This document shows positions 1-8,887 of a DNA stretch of 50,516 nt, in pieces. The first letter of the stretch is position 1. The number at the start of each line of letters is the position of its first letter. Both the position numbers and the translations under genes were made by a program. The notes under the pieces are model-generated. The model saw only the letters and a list, made by a program, of their open reading frames with translations. It ran no database searches and had not been told where the DNA came from. This DNA is from Bacteroidales bacterium (GTDB lineage: Bacteria > Bacteroidota > Bacteroidia > Bacteroidales > P3), in assembly GCA_028708845.1 (NCBI GenBank), contig JAQVXZ010000018.1, positions 1-50,516 on the forward strand, in the 5' to 3' direction.

Positions 1-781
1 CTGAGCCTGCAAAGACTTTAGAAAGATTAAATGTCTTATCACTTTCATCCGAGAATACCTTATTATCAAACAGTTCATCTAAGGCATATCCATTGTTTCT
101 CCTTCTAATATCCTTTTCAGGGAAAGCATCCGTAATCTTATCCTGCGCCTCTTTATCAGAATATCTTGCCTTTATTGATTTATATATTAAACCCTCAAGG
201 TTGTTTTCTAGAGTTTTTGCTTCAAACTCTTCTTTACTTAGGTCTTTAAGCAGAACTTCTTCATTATTTGCTAGTAAAACCTTTGTTTCAAGCAAGTGTT
301 CACGAGTAGAACCATAGACGAGTGAATGTGAACCACAGCTATTATTCCCAACCATTCCCCCAATTGTACACCTATTTGATGTCGAAGTTTCAGGAGCAAA
401 GAAAAGATTATGAACTCTTAAACGATTGTTTAGCTCGTCAAGTATAACTCCTGGCTCAACCCTTACCCACTTTTCATCGGCATTTACCTCTAAAATTCTA
501 TTAAAATACCTCGAAAAGTCAATAACTAAACCATCACCCACAACCTGACCTGCAAGTGAAGTGCCTGCACCTCTTGGTATTAGCGTAATAGTTGTAGCGT
601 TTGCAAATTCAATAAGCTTCTTAAGGTCACCTTTTGTTTTGGGGTGAGCAACGCCAAAAGGGATTTCTCTATACGCAGATGCATCAGTTGCATAAACAAC
701 CTTTGAAAGCTCATCCAAAAACAGAGCTCCTTCAAAATTATCCTTTAATCTCTTAATTTCTTTTTTTAGCTTTCTTTGCAT
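1..781 (-). CDS. FAD-binding oxidoreductase (GlcD-like), 3' end outside window
   Basis: The minus-strand frame is open from an ATG at 781 to the window edge (260 codons), so this is the N-terminal part of a larger flavoprotein. It matches the FAD/FMN-containing dehydrogenase family that oxidises 2-hydroxy acids such as glycolate or lactate. Visible are the FAD-binding PCMH core with PRGAGTSLAGQ at residues 69-79, a conserved VEPGV at 108-112, and TIGGMVGNNSCG at 139-150. Bacteroidota members are usually fused to a C-terminal Fe-S domain, which cannot be checked here. The ATG overlaps the 3' end of the upstream nuclease gene by 29 bases, and the next in-frame residues (LKDNFEG) already resemble the family N-terminus, so this start is plausible. 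The LutA-like gene about 4 kb upstream on the same strand could be functionally related; that is inference. The exact substrate is unknown. Confidence 0.85.
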   Translation of the reverse strand, partial: MQRKLKKEIKRLKDNFEGALFLDELSKVVYATDASAYREIPFGVAHPKTKGDLKKLIEFANATTITLIPRGAGTSLAGQVVGDGLVIDFSRYFNRILEVNADEKWVRVEPGVILDELNNRLRVHNLFFAPETSTSNRCTIGGMVGNNSCGSHSLVYGSTREHLLETKVLLANNEEVLLKDLSKEEFEAKTLENNLEGLIYKSIKARYSDKEAQDKITDAFPEKDIRRRNNGYALDELFDNKVFSDESDKTFNLSKVFAGS

Positions 782-1631
782 TCGTTTTTGGCTTATTTGT
801 TTGCATTATATTTGGTTTTTTATAGGAAGGCTTTAATCCCCAATCCCATGTCTTTGTTTCAAGATTTTGAATTAAAGAATCATTATCATATTTTGGGAAG
901 AAATTCAGTCCAGTTCTCTCTTCTACATCTCTCACACTCATACTATAATATATTAAGTCTTCGCTTAGTTTCTCATTTTTCATAATAAAACCAATTGCCT
1001 TAAAGTCTGGGTATGAAATATCTATAATAATCTTATAAAAACTATAAGGAACTGAAACATTATTCTTTCCGATTTTCCCAATAATTGAATCAAGAATAGG
1101 ACCTGCAATAACAATAATACTATCGTTTTCTATTGCCCATTTTCTCACTTTCTCCTCCAACTGCTTCCATTTTCCAGCATTAAAAGAATGTGTTTGTGGA
1201 GACATATTACTCATAAGGAAAGTTCTATCTTGAGCATCTTGAGAAAAACTCATATCAGCAGCAGGACATATATGCCCCCTATCATATCCTGACTTAGCAT
1301 AGTCGGAAGGTGTTGCAGAAAGGGTAGTTATTTTCTTATCAATAATAAAACGATTCTTACGAACAGCGTTATTCTCAGACACCATTTCCTTTGTTAATAG
1401 ATAAGCAACCCAAGCACTTTGCTCATGTTTTTCATAGTATCCAAGCCTAAAGTACTTATGATCCACAACCTCAAGCTTCCTACTTACCTCTTTTCCTGAA
1501 CTTGTTTTATAGTGATATGTTGGGATTGCATTTTCAAGACAGAGGATAGTACCCAAATCCTGAGAGAAAACACTCAAAGAACTCAGAATAAAAACTAAAC
1601 ATATAAAAAATATAAACCTGCAACCTCTCAT
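753..1631 (-). CDS. Secreted DNA/RNA non-specific endonuclease (NUC1 family)
   Basis: A 292-residue protein with an N-terminal signal peptide (hydrophobic stretch about residues 5-23, cleavage probably after SVFSQ). It carries the beta-beta-alpha metal nuclease signature: DRGH at 117-120, where His120 is the expected general base, and N151 in the FNAGKWKQLE segment as the expected magnesium ligand. The length fits secreted NucA/EndoG-like nucleases of Bacteroidota. It probably acts in the periplasm or outside the cell, degrading nucleic acid for nutrients or clearing extracellular DNA. The C-terminus is very lysine-rich. It lies 111 bp downstream of ispG and overlaps the start of the FAD oxidase, so the two may be co-transcribed. 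The family call is firm; the biological role is inferred. Confidence 0.9.
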   Translation of the reverse strand: MRGCRFIFFICLVFILSSLSVFSQDLGTILCLENAIPTYHYKTSSGKEVSRKLEVVDHKYFRLGYYEKHEQSAWVAYLLTKEMVSENNAVRKNRFIIDKKITTLSATPSDYAKSGYDRGHICPAADMSFSQDAQDRTFLMSNMSPQTHSFNAGKWKQLEEKVRKWAIENDSIIVIAGPILDSIIGKIGKNNVSVPYSFYKIIIDISYPDFKAIGFIMKNEKLSEDLIYYSMSVRDVEERTGLNFFPKYDNDSLIQNLETKTWDWGLKPSYKKPNIMQTNKPKTNAKKAKKRN

Positions 1632-1742
1632 ATAAATTCAAATTTACTACATTATTATATAATGACAATAAAAACATAGTATAGGAAAATCTGCTCTAAT
1701 CATTTATTTTTGTCAATAAGTAAACCCCTAAAACAAGAAAAC

Positions 1743-2948
1743 CTACTTTATAATATCAAGCTTATCCTTCCAATTACCGTCTTCTTTTATCATTTCTTTT
1801 AGCTTTTCGATAGCTAAATCCTCATCAATATTCGAGTGAACTAAGTCTTTTGAACGGTAGAGGTTGACTTTTTTATCGCCAGCACCAACATAACCATAGT
1901 GCGCATCAGCCATTTCTCCAGGACCATTAACAATACAGCCCATAACACCTATCTTAACGCCCACCAAATGACTGCATTCCGCCTTAACTTTGGCTAACGC
2001 TTCCTCAATATTATACTTAGTTCTGCCACAAGAAGGGCAGGAAACAAACTCCGCCTTATAGATTCTATCCCCAGAAGCTTGAAGAATATCTTTTGCAATA
2101 AGGATTTCATTCTCAGGCTTCTCCGTTAGTGACACCCTTATAGTATCTCCTATCCCAATTGCAAGCATTCCACCAATCCCAACTGCTGACTTTATCCTAC
2201 CATCCTGACCATCACCTGCCTCGGTAACTCCCAAATGAATAGGATAATTCAAACCCTCTTTATCCAACATCTCACAAAGCATACGAGTTGACGCAACCAT
2301 TACTTTAACATTGCTTGATTTTTGCGAAAGAACAAGGTTATCAAATCCTAAAGAATGGCAAATCTTTGCAAACTCATAAGCCGAAACAGCCATCGCATAA
2401 GGCGTATTTCCATAACGAGAAACCACCCTTTCCGAAAGAGAACCATGATTAGTTCCTATCCTAATTGCCGTATTATGTTCCTTACAAATCTCAATCAGAG
2501 GCTTTAATCTCTCCTTAATCTTCTCAAGCTCTGCATTATACTGCTCATCCGTATAGTCCATCTTCCCTCTATTTCTATCAGTATAGTTGCCAGGATTTAT
2601 CCTAACCTTATCCACAATTGCAGCCGCAACCTCAGCAGCCTTAGGATTAAAATGAATATCTGCAATCAGTGGTACAAAACAATTCCTCTTTGCAAGTTCT
2701 GTCTTAATGTTTTGTAAATTATAAGCCGCCGCCACATCAGGCGCAGTTATACGAACCAGCTCACACCCCTCTGCAACCAACCTCACAACCTGGTCACAAG
2801 TAAGCCCAGTATTCATAGTATCGGTATTAGTCATCGATTGAATTCTAACAGGATTCCTTCCTCCAATAGCCACATTTCCAACCATTACTACCCGAGTTTC
2901 ACGCCTTTGTGGAGATAATCTTTTATTCAGTTCTTCTAAATCCTTCAT
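1743..2948 (-). CDS. ispG: 4-hydroxy-3-methylbut-2-enyl diphosphate synthase, insert-less variant
   Basis: A 401-residue IspG (GcpE), the 4Fe-4S enzyme that reductively opens MEcPP to HMBPP in the non-mevalonate isoprenoid pathway. The TIM-barrel part (about 15-290) has the ADIHFNP, VRINPGN, RIGTNHGSL and HLGVTEAGDG motifs. The C-terminal Fe-S domain has C304, C307 and C338 plus E345 in NGPGE. The barrel motifs are those of the large IspG type found in Bacteroidota, Chlamydiae and plants, which normally run to about 600 residues or more because an extra domain sits between barrel and Fe-S domain. Here the barrel ends near residue 290 and the CPSCGR motif begins at 304, so that domain is absent. 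All catalytic motifs are intact. The gene lies 24 bp after rlmN in a run of Fe-S/radical SAM genes. Confidence 0.95.
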   Translation of the reverse strand: MKDLEELNKRLSPQRRETRVVMVGNVAIGGRNPVRIQSMTNTDTMNTGLTCDQVVRLVAEGCELVRITAPDVAAAYNLQNIKTELAKRNCFVPLIADIHFNPKAAEVAAAIVDKVRINPGNYTDRNRGKMDYTDEQYNAELEKIKERLKPLIEICKEHNTAIRIGTNHGSLSERVVSRYGNTPYAMAVSAYEFAKICHSLGFDNLVLSQKSSNVKVMVASTRMLCEMLDKEGLNYPIHLGVTEAGDGQDGRIKSAVGIGGMLAIGIGDTIRVSLTEKPENEILIAKDILQASGDRIYKAEFVSCPSCGRTKYNIEEALAKVKAECSHLVGVKIGVMGCIVNGPGEMADAHYGYVGAGDKKVNLYRSKDLVHSNIDEDLAIEKLKEMIKEDGNWKDKLDIIK

Positions 2949-2972
2949 AACATCTAATATTAATTATGTCAC

Positions 2973-3998
2973 TTACTTATCTTCTGTTAGTTTCTTGGTT
3001 GAAAGTAGTCCACATGCGGCTAGGATGTCTTCTCCTCTTGAGGCTCTGATTGTGGTTGTTAGTCCGAAGCGTTCGAGTTCTTCTTGGAATCGCCTCATTT
3101 CTTCATCGTTTGCTCCCTCAACGTCGTACTCAGGTGTTGAATGGTAACGGATAAGGTTTACTCTTGTTTCTATGCCTCTTAGGAGATAGGATATTTCTTT
3201 TGCGTGTTCGTATGTGTCATTCTTGCCTTTGAAGACTATATATTCAAAGGTTACTCGGCGTTGTCCATACCAATTATGTTTCCTTATCTCATCACAGACG
3301 TCTTCTATGGGGTATTTCTTCTCAATTGGCATTATGTTTAACCTCTCTTCATGAAAAGGATTGTGCATGGAAACAGCCAAATGACATTCTGTTTCGTAGA
3401 TAAAGTCTATCATTTGTGGAATTATTCCTGATGTGGAAACAGTAATTCTTCGTGGGCTCATTGCAAATCCCCAGTCGGATGTTAAGATTTCTATACTCTT
3501 TATTACTTCTTTATAGTTATCAAATGGCTCACCCATTCCCATATAAACGATATTACTTAGGTCTTCAAAGTCAGGAAGTGAACGAACAAAATTAATGATT
3601 TCGCCTGCTGTTAGGTTCCTTATGAAGCCTTGTTCGCCTGTTGCACAAAACTTACAGCCCATCTTGCAACCTGCTTGTGTTGATACGCATAGTGTAACTC
3701 TTTTCTTATCAGGTATCATTACGGTCTCAACAAAGGTATCTTGCCCATACTTATATAAGTATTTGTAGGTTCCGTCATCTGATCCTATTTCTTCAAGGGG
3801 TGGAATTAAACCAACGGTGTATTTTTCTGATAAGATTTCTCTGGCTTTTAGGGATAAATTACTCATAGAGTCGATGTCTGCAACTCCTTTTTTATATATC
3901 CAATCTGCAATTTGTTTGGCTGTGAACTTTGGTAGCTTCAACTCTGCGCAAACTCCTTGTAACTCTTCTAATGTTTTTCCTAATAATGACTCTTTCAT
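2973..3998 (-). CDS. rlmN: Dual-specificity rRNA/tRNA adenine-C2 methyltransferase RlmN
   Basis: A 341-residue radical SAM enzyme that methylates C2 of A2503 in 23S rRNA and, in characterised relatives, A37 of some tRNAs. The 4Fe-4S motif CxxxCxxC is at C111, C115 and C118. The two cysteines of the ping-pong methyl transfer are present: C104 in TLCVSTQ and C329 in LAACGL. The GMGEPFDN and AVSMHNP motifs are also intact. Length is typical. The start ATG overlaps the stop of the YhcC-like gene by four bases (ATGA), so the genes are translationally coupled, and ispG follows after 24 bp. Function is assigned with high confidence. Confidence 0.96.
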   Translation of the reverse strand: MKESLLGKTLEELQGVCAELKLPKFTAKQIADWIYKKGVADIDSMSNLSLKAREILSEKYTVGLIPPLEEIGSDDGTYKYLYKYGQDTFVETVMIPDKKRVTLCVSTQAGCKMGCKFCATGEQGFIRNLTAGEIINFVRSLPDFEDLSNIVYMGMGEPFDNYKEVIKSIEILTSDWGFAMSPRRITVSTSGIIPQMIDFIYETECHLAVSMHNPFHEERLNIMPIEKKYPIEDVCDEIRKHNWYGQRRVTFEYIVFKGKNDTYEHAKEISYLLRGIETRVNLIRYHSTPEYDVEGANDEEMRRFQEELERFGLTTTIRASRGEDILAACGLLSTKKLTEDK

Positions 3999-4990
3999 AT
4001 GTATAACCTTCCTTGATATGTGTTTCTTTCTATCATGCGTTGTTCTATTTTAGAAACAACTTCTTCATTTCTTATATTGCCCCAACCTTCATTTGCTCTA
4101 AAACGTGGTGGAACTTCTCCTGCAAATCGTTCAATAACTAGCTCTGGATTCAACCTTTCTAGGAAGTCTATTATAAACTCCTTGTATTCTTCAAAAGGGA
4201 ATAGATTGAAATCCTCAGGGTTTTTTTCGTAGTCTTCAAGTATTGCAGTGTTTTTAAATAGTTGCAGCTGATGAAACTTTACTGATGTTAGTCCGAGGTG
4301 AGATAATATATCAGCTTCTTCAAGCATCTCAGCCTTTGTTTCAGATGGTAAGCCAAATATTATATGACCTCCTGTTTTTATTCCCCTCTTAACGCTCTCT
4401 GATATTGCCCATTTGGTCTGAGCAAATGTATGTCCTCTATTTATTCTTTCAAGTGTCTTATCATGACAACTCTCTATTCCGAACTCTAGCATTATATAAT
4501 AGTCCTTGGAAAGCTCTGCAATATAGTCAAGTTTCTCACAGTCCACGCAGTCAGGTCTAGTCCCAATAACCAATCCTATAATATTAGGGTGGCTTAATGC
4601 TTCTTCGTATAGCTTTCTTAGGGTTTCTATATGAGAATAGGTATTGGAATGAGGTTGAAAATAAGCCAAATACTTACTAACCTTATCATATCGCCACTTA
4701 TGGAACTCAATTCCTTCATCAATCTGCTGAGTAATGGACTTAGATGGCTCACAATACGATGGGTTAAAGGCGTTATTATCACAAAAAGTGCAACCACCAT
4801 AACCTAATTTACCATCTCTATTAGGGCAAGTAAAGCCAGCATCAATTGAAAGCTTTTGAACTCTTTGTCCAAATTCCTTCTTAAAATAGTTTGAATATGA
4901 ATTATAAGGGCGCGAGTCTCCCCAAGAATATAATTGTTTTTCTTTATCCAAAGGCTTTGTCTTATTATCTTGGCTTATTTTCTTATTCAT
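3995..4990 (-). CDS. YhcC-like radical SAM protein (TIGR01212 family)
   Basis: A 331-residue radical SAM protein. The cluster-binding cysteines are at C55, C67 and C70 in the TCPNRDG...GGCTFCDN segment. Downstream come the family motifs GTRPDC, EFGIES and GGHIIFGLPSE. The family is conserved in many bacteria; E. coli YhcC is the model, but the reaction is not firmly established as far as I know. I chose the ATG at 4990 instead of the upstream alternative at 5032. It starts MNKKISQ, overlaps the upstream stop by eight bases (ATGAATAA), and avoids a 50-base overlap with the LutA-like gene. It is translationally coupled to rlmN downstream. Confidence 0.85.
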   Translation of the reverse strand: MNKKISQDNKTKPLDKEKQLYSWGDSRPYNSYSNYFKKEFGQRVQKLSIDAGFTCPNRDGKLGYGGCTFCDNNAFNPSYCEPSKSITQQIDEGIEFHKWRYDKVSKYLAYFQPHSNTYSHIETLRKLYEEALSHPNIIGLVIGTRPDCVDCEKLDYIAELSKDYYIMLEFGIESCHDKTLERINRGHTFAQTKWAISESVKRGIKTGGHIIFGLPSETKAEMLEEADILSHLGLTSVKFHQLQLFKNTAILEDYEKNPEDFNLFPFEEYKEFIIDFLERLNPELVIERFAGEVPPRFRANEGWGNIRNEEVVSKIEQRMIERNTYQGRLYI

Positions 4991-5723
4991 TTTCAAATAT
5001 ATTCTCTTCAACCTGTGAAAGTAAATCAACAATATGTATTGTTTTTAGATTGATTTTATGTTTGTCTATATAGGTTTGAAGATGTAAAAGGCAGGACTGG
5101 TCAGTGCTAACAATGTATTCTGCACCTTCATTCATTGCTTGTTCAACTTTTTTCTGAGCAAGTGCCATTGAAACTGGTTCATTAAAGGTTGCAAACATCC
5201 CAGCATAGCCACAGCAGAAGTTATTTGTGTTCGGACTAACAATCTCTAAGCCTCTAACGTTTTGAAGTAGGAGTTTAGTTTCTTCTTCTATATTATATTC
5301 GTTCAAGGAATGGCAGTCATAATGTATGGAAACCTTGTGCGGAAAGTAAGCCCCAACGTTCAAAGTTTGGGTAATATCAACCAAAAACTCTGTTATATCA
5401 ACAATTTTATCATTAATATTCTTATAAAGATTATGATTTGAAGTGTTAAAAAATAGCTTTCCCATATTATTTTTCACATAACCTATGCAGGAAGTTGAGC
5501 ATCCAACAATATAATTTCTTATACCAAAGTCATTAATGAATTTCTCTCCAATCTCTTTTGCCTCAGTCCAATTCCCATTATCATAAAGTAGTCTTCCACA
5601 ACAAGTTTGTTCAGGATTATAATCAACACTATGCCCAAGTCTTTCAAGTAAACTTATTAGATTCTTTCCTGTTTGAGGAGTGAACTGGTCAATGCAGCAA
5701 GGAATAAATATAGATACGTTCAT
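4983..5723 (-). CDS. LutA/YkgE-like cysteine-rich (Fe-S) oxidoreductase subunit
   Basis: A 246-residue protein with two cysteine-rich CCG-type domains. Motifs are CC at 9-10 with TCCGRLLY, GCSTSCIG, then a second set with HYDCHSLN and NFCCGYAG. This arrangement is typical of LutA/YkgE and of the C-terminal part of glycolate-oxidase Fe-S subunits, which bind Fe-S clusters and pass electrons during lactate or glycolate oxidation. LutB and LutC homologues are not next to it. A GlcD-like FAD oxidase lies downstream on the same strand, so cooperation is possible but unproven. I prefer the ATG at 5723 over the GTG at 5741, because a promoter -7 element (TATTTTTG) would end exactly at that GTG. Substrate unknown. 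Confidence 0.85.
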   Translation of the reverse strand: MNVSIFIPCCIDQFTPQTGKNLISLLERLGHSVDYNPEQTCCGRLLYDNGNWTEAKEIGEKFINDFGIRNYIVGCSTSCIGYVKNNMGKLFFNTSNHNLYKNINDKIVDITEFLVDITQTLNVGAYFPHKVSIHYDCHSLNEYNIEEETKLLLQNVRGLEIVSPNTNNFCCGYAGMFATFNEPVSMALAQKKVEQAMNEGAEYIVSTDQSCLLHLQTYIDKHKINLKTIHIVDLLSQVEENIFENE

Positions 5724-5740
5724 AATATTCTTATTTTGCA

Positions 5741-5789
5741 CAAAAATACTAAAAAACTACGTGACTAATAGATATTATCTTTAATTTTG
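5741..5789. promoter_or_regulatory. Divergent promoter region, two -7 elements
   Basis: Between the minus-strand LutA-like operon and plus-strand terC lie two matches to the Bacteroidota -7 consensus TAnnTTTG: TATTTTTG on minus (5741-5748) and TAATTTTG on plus (5782-5789). I do not see a clear -33 TTTG for either, so the call is tentative. Confidence 0.4.
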
Positions 5790-5821
5790 CATCCATAAAC
5801 TAAATATAATATCATTTAATT

Positions 5822-6886
5822 ATGGATTCATCACTCTTCGAGATTCTCTTTTTTATTGGCTTTACTATAGTAATTGCTGGCATCTTAATCTTAGATTTAG
5901 GTGTTTTTGAGAAAGAAGACAAGGTTGTTTCAATGAAAAACGCCTCTCTTAGCATTGGAGCATGGGTAAGTTTGGCTCTTTTGTTTGGGGTTTTCCTTCG
6001 TTTTCACGGAGAAAAGATACATGGAGTTAATGACTTTGAGGGCTTACAAGAGATTGCAACAAAATATCATAAAGGAGTATCTTATGAGGGTTTAAGCTTC
6101 GATCAGGCATTAGAAAGCTACCGTTCACAGATGACACTCGAATATATAACAGGTTACCTTATTGAATACTCACTTTCAATTGATAATATATTTGTAATGA
6201 TTCTTGTTTTTGCTTCATTTGGCATAAAACAAAAATACTATAAGAGGGTCTTGATGTGGGGAGTATTGGGTGCCTTGTTTATGAGGTTTATTTTCATATT
6301 CCTAAGCTCTGCTCTAATTCAAAAATATGAGTGGGTTCTCTATGTTTTTGGAGCATTCTTAGTCTATACTGGTGTGAAGATGTTCTTCGAAAGGAATAAG
6401 TCGGAACATGTTAAGACAACGGATAACCCCTTAGTTAAGGTTATATCTAAGTTTATTCCAATCTCACATGATGTTAATGACCATACATTCTTTAAGAGAA
6501 AGGACGGAAAACTACATATGACAATCCTTTTTGTCTGCCTACTAGTTATAGAGCTTACAGACTTAGTCTTTGCAGTGGATTCAATTCCTGCAATATTCTC
6601 AGTAACAAAAGACCCATTTGTTGTTTTCTTCTCAAATATCTTTGCAATACTTGGACTACGTTCACTCTTCTTCCTAATTAGTAATGTGATGAATATGTTC
6701 CGCTTCCTAAAGATAGGACTTGCTGTTCTTTTAACATTTATTGGAGTAAAGATGCTAACAATTCATTGGTTGGAGCTAATAGGCTTTGAAACCCATCACT
6801 CACTAATTATTATCCTTGGAATATTAACAACAAGCATACTAGCATCTGTCCTTATTCCTGAGAAAAATAAAGAGCCAAAGGCGTAA
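5822..6886 (+). CDS. TerC/Alx family integral membrane protein
   Basis: A 354-residue polytopic membrane protein of the TerC family with about eight or nine hydrophobic segments. The family-defining acidic motifs lie inside membrane segments: YSLSIDNIFV near residue 122 and IELTDLVFAVDSIPAIFSVT near 243-262. Family members are linked to tellurite resistance and to metal export; E. coli Alx and TerC have been tied to manganese homeostasis. The loop between the second and third membrane segments is longer than usual (about 65-105). It is monocistronic here, with a TAATTTTG -7 element 33 bp upstream of the ATG. The exact ion is not predictable from sequence. Confidence 0.9.
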   Translation: MDSSLFEILFFIGFTIVIAGILILDLGVFEKEDKVVSMKNASLSIGAWVSLALLFGVFLRFHGEKIHGVNDFEGLQEIATKYHKGVSYEGLSFDQALESYRSQMTLEYITGYLIEYSLSIDNIFVMILVFASFGIKQKYYKRVLMWGVLGALFMRFIFIFLSSALIQKYEWVLYVFGAFLVYTGVKMFFERNKSEHVKTTDNPLVKVISKFIPISHDVNDHTFFKRKDGKLHMTILFVCLLVIELTDLVFAVDSIPAIFSVTKDPFVVFFSNIFAILGLRSLFFLISNVMNMFRFLKIGLAVLLTFIGVKMLTIHWLELIGFETHHSLIIILGILTTSILASVLIPEKNKEPKA

Positions 6887-6983
6887 AACAAATCAATCTC
6901 AAATCATAAATAAGCTTTTTCTTGTTTTATTCTTCATAATCATAGATTATTATTTATCTTTGCTCAATTAAAATCAATTGAAT

Positions 6984-7325
6984 ATGGATAATTTATATGA
7001 AAAGTATTGTTATAATTGCGGTGCAGTTATAGATAAAAAAGCAGAAATCTGTCCTAAATGTGGTGTTAGACAAACTAATCTACCCAATTCTTCTGCAAAT
7101 ATTAACGTAAACGTAAATCAACGTTGGTTAATTACCATTCTATTATGTGGATTCTTAGGAATATTTGGAGCCCATCGCTTCTATACTAATCACATTCTTT
7201 CAGGCGTTTTGCAACTAATAACATTTGGTGGTTTAGGTATTTGGTGGTTAGTCGATTTTATCTTTATTCTTGTTGGACAGTTTAAAGATAAAGAAGGTAA
7301 TTACATCAAAATGCAAAATGAATAA
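6984..7325 (+). CDS. Zinc-ribbon plus TM2-domain membrane protein
   Basis: A 113-residue protein. Residues about 6-27 form a zinc ribbon (CYNCG and CPKCG pairs). Residues about 45-105 form a TM2 domain, two hydrophobic helices with the GxFGAHRFY turn (GIFGAHRFYTNH). I use the ATG at 6984 over an in-frame TTG at 6978. A -7-like TATCTTTG sits at 6955-6962, but I see no good -33 box. The stop overlaps the start of the next gene by eight bases (ATGAATAA), so the pair is probably translated together. TM2 proteins have no settled molecular function; the zinc ribbon suggests protein or nucleic-acid contact on the cytoplasmic side. Confidence 0.88.
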   Translation: MDNLYEKYCYNCGAVIDKKAEICPKCGVRQTNLPNSSANINVNVNQRWLITILLCGFLGIFGAHRFYTNHILSGVLQLITFGGLGIWWLVDFIFILVGQFKDKEGNYIKMQNE

Positions 7326-8877
7326 GAGATTCTTTTTCTTATCTCTTCTCTTTATTTGCTTTATTAATATATCTTTTGCCCAAGTTTCTTCTTTCTCAAT
7401 CACTCAAAAGACTATTGGCAAAACTTCTATTAGCAATAAAGATATAAGAGCAAAGGAATATAATTTTATATCTAAGGTTGAGTCTTTTCATATAGACTCA
7501 ATCAATAACTATGCCCTAATCCAGCTCCGAACTACCACAAAAGACGGAAATACTCTTAAGAATGACGGCTCTTTTATACTATTTGACCTAAATAAAGACT
7601 CAATTCTTTGGGAAAAACCAATGGATTACTCAACTGAAAGCCTATATTTCTATGATAGTTCTATCGTTCACACCACAGAAAAGAAGATAAATATATTGGA
7701 TAAGAGAAGTGGTGAGATTCTTTACTGCTTAGATAATTCTCTATACTATATAAGTCCAGACAAAAACATAGCCTTAGCATATAAAACAAGCCTACCATCA
7801 AGTTCAAACTTAGTAGAAGCAATTGATATTAAGACTGGAACAAAACTATGGGAGAGGAAAATTGGTAGGGAAAACGGTTGGGATAATACCCAAAAGCTAA
7901 ACGATTCTATAATTGTTATCTATTCTGATGCAATCTATACAATAAACTTAAAGGATGGAAAAGGAATAGATTTTACTTCAAAAACAGTAGAAAAGAAATA
8001 CACTAAGGTTATCTTAATGGGTGCTCTTAGTATTACGCTTGGAATATTGACAGGTTATTATGTTGTGGATCTTAATGGTCCTGATAGAATTTACTACCTG
8101 CAATCTGATATCCTTCTTGATAGCGCCTATTTCTACTATGCCTCAAAGGATAATCTCTATAAATTAGATAAGCAAGGCAGTCTTATTTTTAAAAAGAAAT
8201 TTAAGAAAAAGAAGATTAGCCGTTCAACTCTAGTGAAAAAGGATAGCGTTTTGTATATGATAAATAACGGATACGCCTTAAAAGATGGACAAATGGTTGA
8301 TTACGGAATACCTTTCTTAGCAGCATTCAACACAAATACAGGTGATGAGATATTCTCTAACGTATTTAATGGTAAAAAGAAGACGAAAGAAAGAGTATTG
8401 GACTATAAGATAGAAGGAAGGGAAATCATTATACTTTTTAAACAATCAATTGGAAGATATTCCCTTGATAATGGAGATTTACTTATAGAAAGGAAAATTA
8501 AGAATAAGGAATATGGAGAAATAGTCTCCTTTATTAAAGACGATATCTACGTAAAAGAAGAAGGAAATTACAAGAAAATAATAGATATATACCCAAGAAA
8601 TTATAATATTTACACATCTTATGGTCTTTGTCTTAGCTTAAATAAAAACTTTACCACAAAGGAATTAATGGAATACGAGGATATCTACTTCCACTGCTTC
8701 AAAACAAAGGACAAAGACATAATAACAAATGACACCATCCTTTCAATTATCAATAAAATAGGTCAACCTATAATGGAAATTCCTTATTTCAATGATGCAA
8801 TAATAGTAAAAGAAAAGCTATTTTTCAGAAAAGAAAACACACTCTCAGTGATTGATTTCCCTAAAACGAAGCATTAA
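7318..8877 (+). CDS. Secreted PQQ-like beta-propeller protein, function unknown
   Basis: A 519-residue protein starting at the ATG at 7318; an in-frame upstream start at 7270 would put 16 extra residues before a clear signal peptide (MNKRFFF to SFAQ, residues 1-21). The rest contains repeated W-bearing blades of the PQQ/quinoprotein-like type, such as SILWEKP, GTKLWERK and DTGDEIF-like strands, each alternating a value strand with a D-x-K-x-G turn. A single hydrophobic stretch lies about residues 225-245 (VILMGALSITLGILTGYYVV), unusual for a propeller, so the protein may be membrane-anchored. It is coupled to the TM2 gene through an eight-base overlap, suggesting a joint envelope function. 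No enzymatic motif is recognisable. Confidence 0.72.
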   Translation: MNKRFFFLSLLFICFINISFAQVSSFSITQKTIGKTSISNKDIRAKEYNFISKVESFHIDSINNYALIQLRTTTKDGNTLKNDGSFILFDLNKDSILWEKPMDYSTESLYFYDSSIVHTTEKKINILDKRSGEILYCLDNSLYYISPDKNIALAYKTSLPSSSNLVEAIDIKTGTKLWERKIGRENGWDNTQKLNDSIIVIYSDAIYTINLKDGKGIDFTSKTVEKKYTKVILMGALSITLGILTGYYVVDLNGPDRIYYLQSDILLDSAYFYYASKDNLYKLDKQGSLIFKKKFKKKKISRSTLVKKDSVLYMINNGYALKDGQMVDYGIPFLAAFNTNTGDEIFSNVFNGKKKTKERVLDYKIEGREIIILFKQSIGRYSLDNGDLLIERKIKNKEYGEIVSFIKDDIYVKEEGNYKKIIDIYPRNYNIYTSYGLCLSLNKNFTTKELMEYEDIYFHCFKTKDKDIITNDTILSIINKIGQPIMEIPYFNDAIIVKEKLFFRKENTLSVIDFPKTKH

Positions 8878-8887
8878 ATTCTTATCT

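Noticed and set aside
93-317. A 74-codon plus-strand ORF
   Set aside because: It is antisense to the FAD-linked oxidase, whose motifs are clear on minus.
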